Shown piece by piece: positions 9,449 to 11,715 of a DNA stretch of 11,715 nucleotides. The position numbers and the translations under genes were made by a program. The notes under the pieces were generated by a model, which had not been told where the DNA came from, ran no database searches, and saw only the letters and a program-made list of their open reading frames with translations. Position 1 is the first letter of the stretch, and each line of letters starts with the position of its first letter. This DNA is from Jimgerdemannia flammicorona (lineage: Eukaryota; Mucoromycota; Endogonomycetes; Endogonales; Endogonaceae): NCBI GenBank assembly GCA_003990745.1, contig RBNI01006123.1:1-11715 (forward strand). The letters are read 5' to 3'.

Positions 9449-9641
9449 CCTCAGTCCAAATTGAAGTGCAAACCAAAGAAGTCTCTAAAGATTGAGCATT
9501 AGTCTCCCTTTTCCACTCTGGCCCACTTTCCAATATAAAGAACAAGTTCATTTTGATTCACTTGCCAGATAAGCCTGAAGAATCTGAGAAATCCACTAAG
9601 TTCAAGGAAGAACTTCTCTACTATTTGAGTAATCCACTGCA

Positions 9642-11533
9642 GTAGACTTATTAGAGATGTGACTGCCTGGGTGCATGGAATTATTGAAGGAGCTCGGGCC
9701 TGCAGACTGGATGGTAGACTGGTTTTTTTGGACCAGGAGAAGGTCTACAACCATATTAGGTGGGTTTGGCTGGGCAAGGTGCTGGATAGGATTGGTGTTC
9801 CACCACAGTTTTGGGCTTCTATGGTGTATTTGTTGGAGAGGAATAGAGTGACACTGATGTGTAATGGTCACAGGAGTTTAGCATTTCCCTTGGGGAGAGG
9901 AGTCCCTCAAGGAGATCCACTGTCCCCTATTCTTTATGCCCTCTCCCTGGAACCTTTGATGGATAGGATCCATAGGAAGGTGGCTGGGCTCTCTGTATAT
10001 GATGTGGAGTGGAAGGTGGGGGCCTTTGCAGATGATATGGTAGTTGGACTTAGATCAGTAGCAGATGTAGCAGCTCTGCAGGAAACTGTGGAATAGTATG
10101 AGGCACACTCTGGAGCAAAGCTCAACTGGCATAAGTGTGAGATGATGGTATTGGGGAATGGGCTACTGAGAGGGGACGTCATTGGAACAATTGTCTCCAT
10201 GGGAGAGGTGGTGCAGTATCTAGGTATCTTCCTCTCTGTATATGGATCTGTCCTGCCCCAGGTATGGTGGGAGAGGAGGGTGGTCATCTGGGGGGAGACT
10301 CTAAAAGGTTGGGGGGGTCATCACATCTCCCTGATGGGGCAGGTGTCAATTCTGAACATTTACTGGTTCCTCAAGCTGTGGTATGTAGCATATCACTTGG
10401 ACTTTCCAGCTTGGGTAGTGAAGAGGCTGATGAAACTGGCTAGGGGTTGGATTTGGGCAGATAAAAGAGCCCAGATCAGTTGGGATACCCTTGTGGAGCT
10501 GGTGCTTAGGGGTGGCCTGGGCCTTATTGATTTCCCTAAGCAATTACACTGCCTGCAAGCCTGGTGGTTGAGAAGAGCTATTGATCTACAGGGTGGAGGT
10601 TGGGTACTGCTGATGCAGAAGGTTTGGGAGATGAGATTCTCTCCCCAGGGGTCCTCAGGGGATCTACTCTCTCTGGTGGATCTGAATGGAAGCCAATGAC
10701 TATGGTATAAGGGCTTCTGGTGGAGAGTGGTAGATGGAGTGCACCCAATAGACCTGTGCTGGCAGAGCAATGAAGGGGAGGTAGTGTGGGGCTCAGCAAT
10801 GTGGCAATGGGACCGTCTGCTAATAGGGAGAGTTCCACTCACTTGATTTGATATTGGGGATGGAGTGGAGTATTAGTGGGGAATTGGCCAGGATCTTTGG
10901 CCAGGAAGTTGGCAGACAGTGAGGATTGGTGAGGAGTGGGACTGGGTGGGGATCTGGTCTTAGAGTGCTGAGGTGCAGCAGTGGCTTCCTCCCAAGTTCT
11001 GGGTAGTGTGGTGGAGAATGCTATGGAGGAATGTTATGTTGAATTTCCATGCTGGGCATCTGGTGGAAGGTGGTCAGCTGGATTGCAAGGAGTGTTATAA
11101 TGTAGGGCAAGTTGGGGGATTTGTACAAACACCAGAACATTGGCTGGGAGAGTGTGAGGTTCTGGGGGACTTTTGGATAGCTATAGGGAACTGGCTTGGA
11201 GTTAAAAGGAGACCAGATAGAGAGAGAGGTCGCTGGGAAGATTTGGAATCTAGACTGGTAAGAGGTGTCAGAAATAGGTGGCTTACTGTAGGGTGGGTGA
11301 TAGCAGTGTGGGTGGGGTTGGCTGGACATTGGCTCTTTGTTTTTGAGGAGAGATAACAGTTAGAGATACGGGAGAAGTTGTTGAGGTGGGAGGAGTTGAT
11401 GGAGGATCTGCTAACTGGGTGGTGGGTTGGATGGGGACCCCAAGGGGGGCATTGTCACTGTCTGGTGGAAAGGATCTGTGAACAAAGTGGTGGGCAGGTG
11501 GAGATGGTGTTTGATAAAGTGGTCTTTCATTGA
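9642..11533 (+). pseudogene. LINE A ORF2 C-terminal two-thirds: RT and zinc-binding tail
   Basis: One uninterrupted frame spans about 630 codons with no frameshift but six nonsense codons: TAG 10097, TGA 10697, TGA 10844, TAG 10874, TAG 10961 and TAA 11354. RT motifs: VFLDQEKVYNHI (motif A), GVPQGDPLSPILY (motif B) and FADD at 10025-10036 (motif C, intact). Both LINE copies have Asn where many relatives have Asp after the Tyr of motif A, so that is probably ancestral to this family. Thumb motifs include LNWHKCE and YLGI. The tail has C-x2-C and H-x4-C (CKEC..TPEHWLGEC, about 11084-11157), a zf-RVT type zinc site. C-terminal residues run past TAA 11354 and match LINE C, so that stop is secondary and the natural end is probably the TGA at 11531. 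Activity would be target-primed reverse transcription; this copy lacks the endonuclease and is dead. Confidence 0.87.
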
Positions 11534-11542
11534 GAAGAAGTA

Positions 11543-11562
11543 GGGAGAGGGGGTAGGGGGGG
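11543..11562 (+). other. G-run cluster at the LINE A 3' end, G-quadruplex candidate
   Basis: Runs of 3, 5 and 7 G separated by short spacers fall 10 bases after the ORF2 stop. LINE C has a comparable purine/G-rich stretch with a 7-G run (complement of 88-94) near its ORF2 end. G-rich 3' ends with quadruplex potential are known in other L1-type elements. Here it also marks the junction with LINE D. Confidence 0.4.
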
Positions 11563-11645
11563 CCATCCTTTCACCTGTAACATTCGGGTGACACAAGCTT
11601 CTGACAACACACTAGGCAACATCTTCAAGTATCGGTGCTATCAAG
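11563..11645 (+). promoter_or_regulatory. presumed LINE D 5' UTR / internal promoter region
   Basis: Eighty-three bases lie between the G-run and the ORF1 ATG. LINE promoters normally sit inside the 5' UTR, so this is where one would be expected; no recognised promoter motif is visible. Weak similarity to bases upstream of LINE C ORF1 (GGCAACATCTTCAAG against GGCAATACTTTCAAC, the latter on the minus strand near 5790-5804) supports its being LINE leader. Confidence 0.4.
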
Positions 11646-11715
11646 ATGGCGAGCAATGTGCATTCTGGTGAGCATACTGGGCAGGGGGGCCCCAGTGCCT
11701 TCGACTGGCAACATG
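11646..11715 (+). CDS. LINE D ORF1, N-terminal 23 codons, open at the window edge
   Basis: Starts at ATG 11646-11648 and stays open to the end. It begins MASNVHSG and then HTGQGGP, followed by AFDWQH, which pairs residue by residue with the start of LINE C ORF1 (TGQGGP, AFNWQY). No stop or frameshift is seen in the visible part. This intact ATG is what identifies the degraded ATA start of LINE C. Whether the rest of the ORF is intact cannot be told. Confidence 0.65.
   Translation, partial: MASNVHSGEHTGQGGPSAFDWQH

Larger units (their letters stand above)
5758..9641 (+). mobile_element. Ty3/gypsy LTR retrotransposon, 5'-truncated and degenerate
   Basis: The plus strand encodes the protease-RT-RNase H-integrase order that defines Ty3/gypsy, followed by a polypurine tract and a 3' LTR. 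The 5' LTR, primer-binding site, gag and most of the protease are absent to the right of LINE C, so the element is interrupted at about 5758-5810. I counted no CpG from about 5910 to the end of the element, the strongest depletion in the window. Coding potential is broken by stops at Gln and Arg codons and by a few frameshifts, while the DDE integrase residues survive. Its missing left half is expected on the far side of LINE C. Confidence 0.85.
9179..9641 (+). repeat. 3' LTR of the gypsy element
   Basis: The noncoding block after the polypurine tract begins TGATGTGATGAGC and can be closed at CTGCA (9637-9641), giving TG...CA ends and about 463 bases. A slightly earlier close at CCA (9636) is also possible. 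Inside are a TATA-like box, an AATAAA signal about 26 bases downstream, and short tandem repeats upstream of the TATA, the layout expected for U3-R-U5. The partner 5' LTR is not in the window, so the boundaries cannot be confirmed by comparison. Immediately after it the sequence is LINE RT coding sequence, which supports the 3' boundary. Confidence 0.7.
9642..11562 (+). mobile_element. LINE A: 5'-interrupted non-LTR retrotransposon
   Basis: From the edge of the gypsy LTR the plus strand encodes the second half of a LINE ORF2 clearly homologous to that of LINE C. It begins inside the RT domain (RLIRDVTAWVHGIIEG against LIQDITAWVYGVIEE in C), so ORF1, endonuclease and the RT fingers are missing. 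Homology to C is followed to the G-rich end at 11543-11562. It diverges enough from C to be a distinct copy or subfamily. Because the LTR joins directly at a coding position, insertion of gypsy into this LINE is the simplest explanation. Confidence 0.8.
11563..11715 (+). mobile_element. LINE D: 5' end of another LINE, cut by the window edge
   Basis: The last about 150 bases carry the start of an ORF1 matching the start of LINE C ORF1, preceded by about 83 bases that should be its 5' UTR. Four CpG occur in this short stretch, compared with about 18 in all the rest of the window, so it looks less mutated. It is in the same orientation as LINE A and follows its 3' end directly. Confidence 0.65.

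Noticed and set aside
5757..9641. Gypsy flanked by the two LINEs as one split LINE in inverted orientation
   Set aside because: LINE C is nearly complete by itself and shares its RT and C-terminal region with LINE A, so they are two separate copies and not two halves.
9602..11596. Minus-strand open frames over LINE A
   Set aside because: Antisense shadows of the RT and tail coding frame, with no motifs of their own.
11583..11672. Short plus-strand reading frame through the LINE D leader (VTQASDN.. to a TGA at 11671)
   Set aside because: It is short, overlaps the ORF1 start in another frame, and has no recognisable family; it is probably chance, though an upstream ORF cannot be excluded.
1..11715. 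Altered genetic code (TAG/TGA/TAA read as amino acids)
   Set aside because: All three stops appear, standing for different residues (Arg, Gln, Trp), alongside frameshifts and lost active-site residues, so mutation explains them better than reassignment.
1..11715. Host genes, tRNA, rRNA, or a non-mobile system such as a biosynthetic or defence cluster
   Set aside because: Every stretch with coding character matches a retroelement domain or its leader or LTR; no other motif was found.

Overview
This 11.7 kb window contains only transposable elements; I see no host gene, tRNA or rRNA. It holds parts of four retroelements: a near-complete non-LTR retrotransposon (LINE C, minus strand, 1-5757), a 5'-truncated Ty3/gypsy LTR retrotransposon (plus strand, about 5758-9641), a LINE fragment of the same broad family as C (LINE A, plus, 9642-11562), and the first bases of another LINE (LINE D, plus, 11563-11715). 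The setting is eukaryotic. APE-type LINEs with a zinc-binding C-terminus beside a Ty3/gypsy element, together with C-to-T decay at CpG and CpA, fit a repeat-rich filamentous fungus best. That assignment is inference and no species can be named.

LINE C, read right to left, has ORF1 (5757-3759, basic/acidic, no CCHC knuckle seen), a 31-base gap, ORF2 (3727-77: endonuclease, reverse transcriptase, Cys/His zinc-binding tail) and a 3' UTR that reaches five A residues at the window edge. The gypsy element runs from the end of the protease region through RT, RNase H and integrase (D-x58-D-x35-E visible) to an acidic tail, a polypurine tract and one LTR. The LTR carries a TATA box, an AATAAA and a 19-bp tandem repeat. 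The LTR abuts LINE A directly in the middle of its RT domain. LINE A then runs without frameshift to the ORF2 end and a G-run, where LINE D starts head-to-tail.

The simplest history is nested insertion: gypsy landed in LINE A's RT region, then LINE C landed antisense in the gypsy protease region. The missing left parts of gypsy and LINE A should then lie left of base 1. All copies except LINE D are dead, with many nonsense codons, a few frameshifts and some lost catalytic residues. CpG is almost absent: I count about 22 in the window and none between about 5910 and 9690, while the last 131 bases hold four. This points to strong methylation-linked or RIP-like mutation and to LINE D being the youngest piece. 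I found no previously undescribed biological system; the interest lies in the nesting, the mutation footprint, the LTR repeat and the LINE head-to-tail junction.
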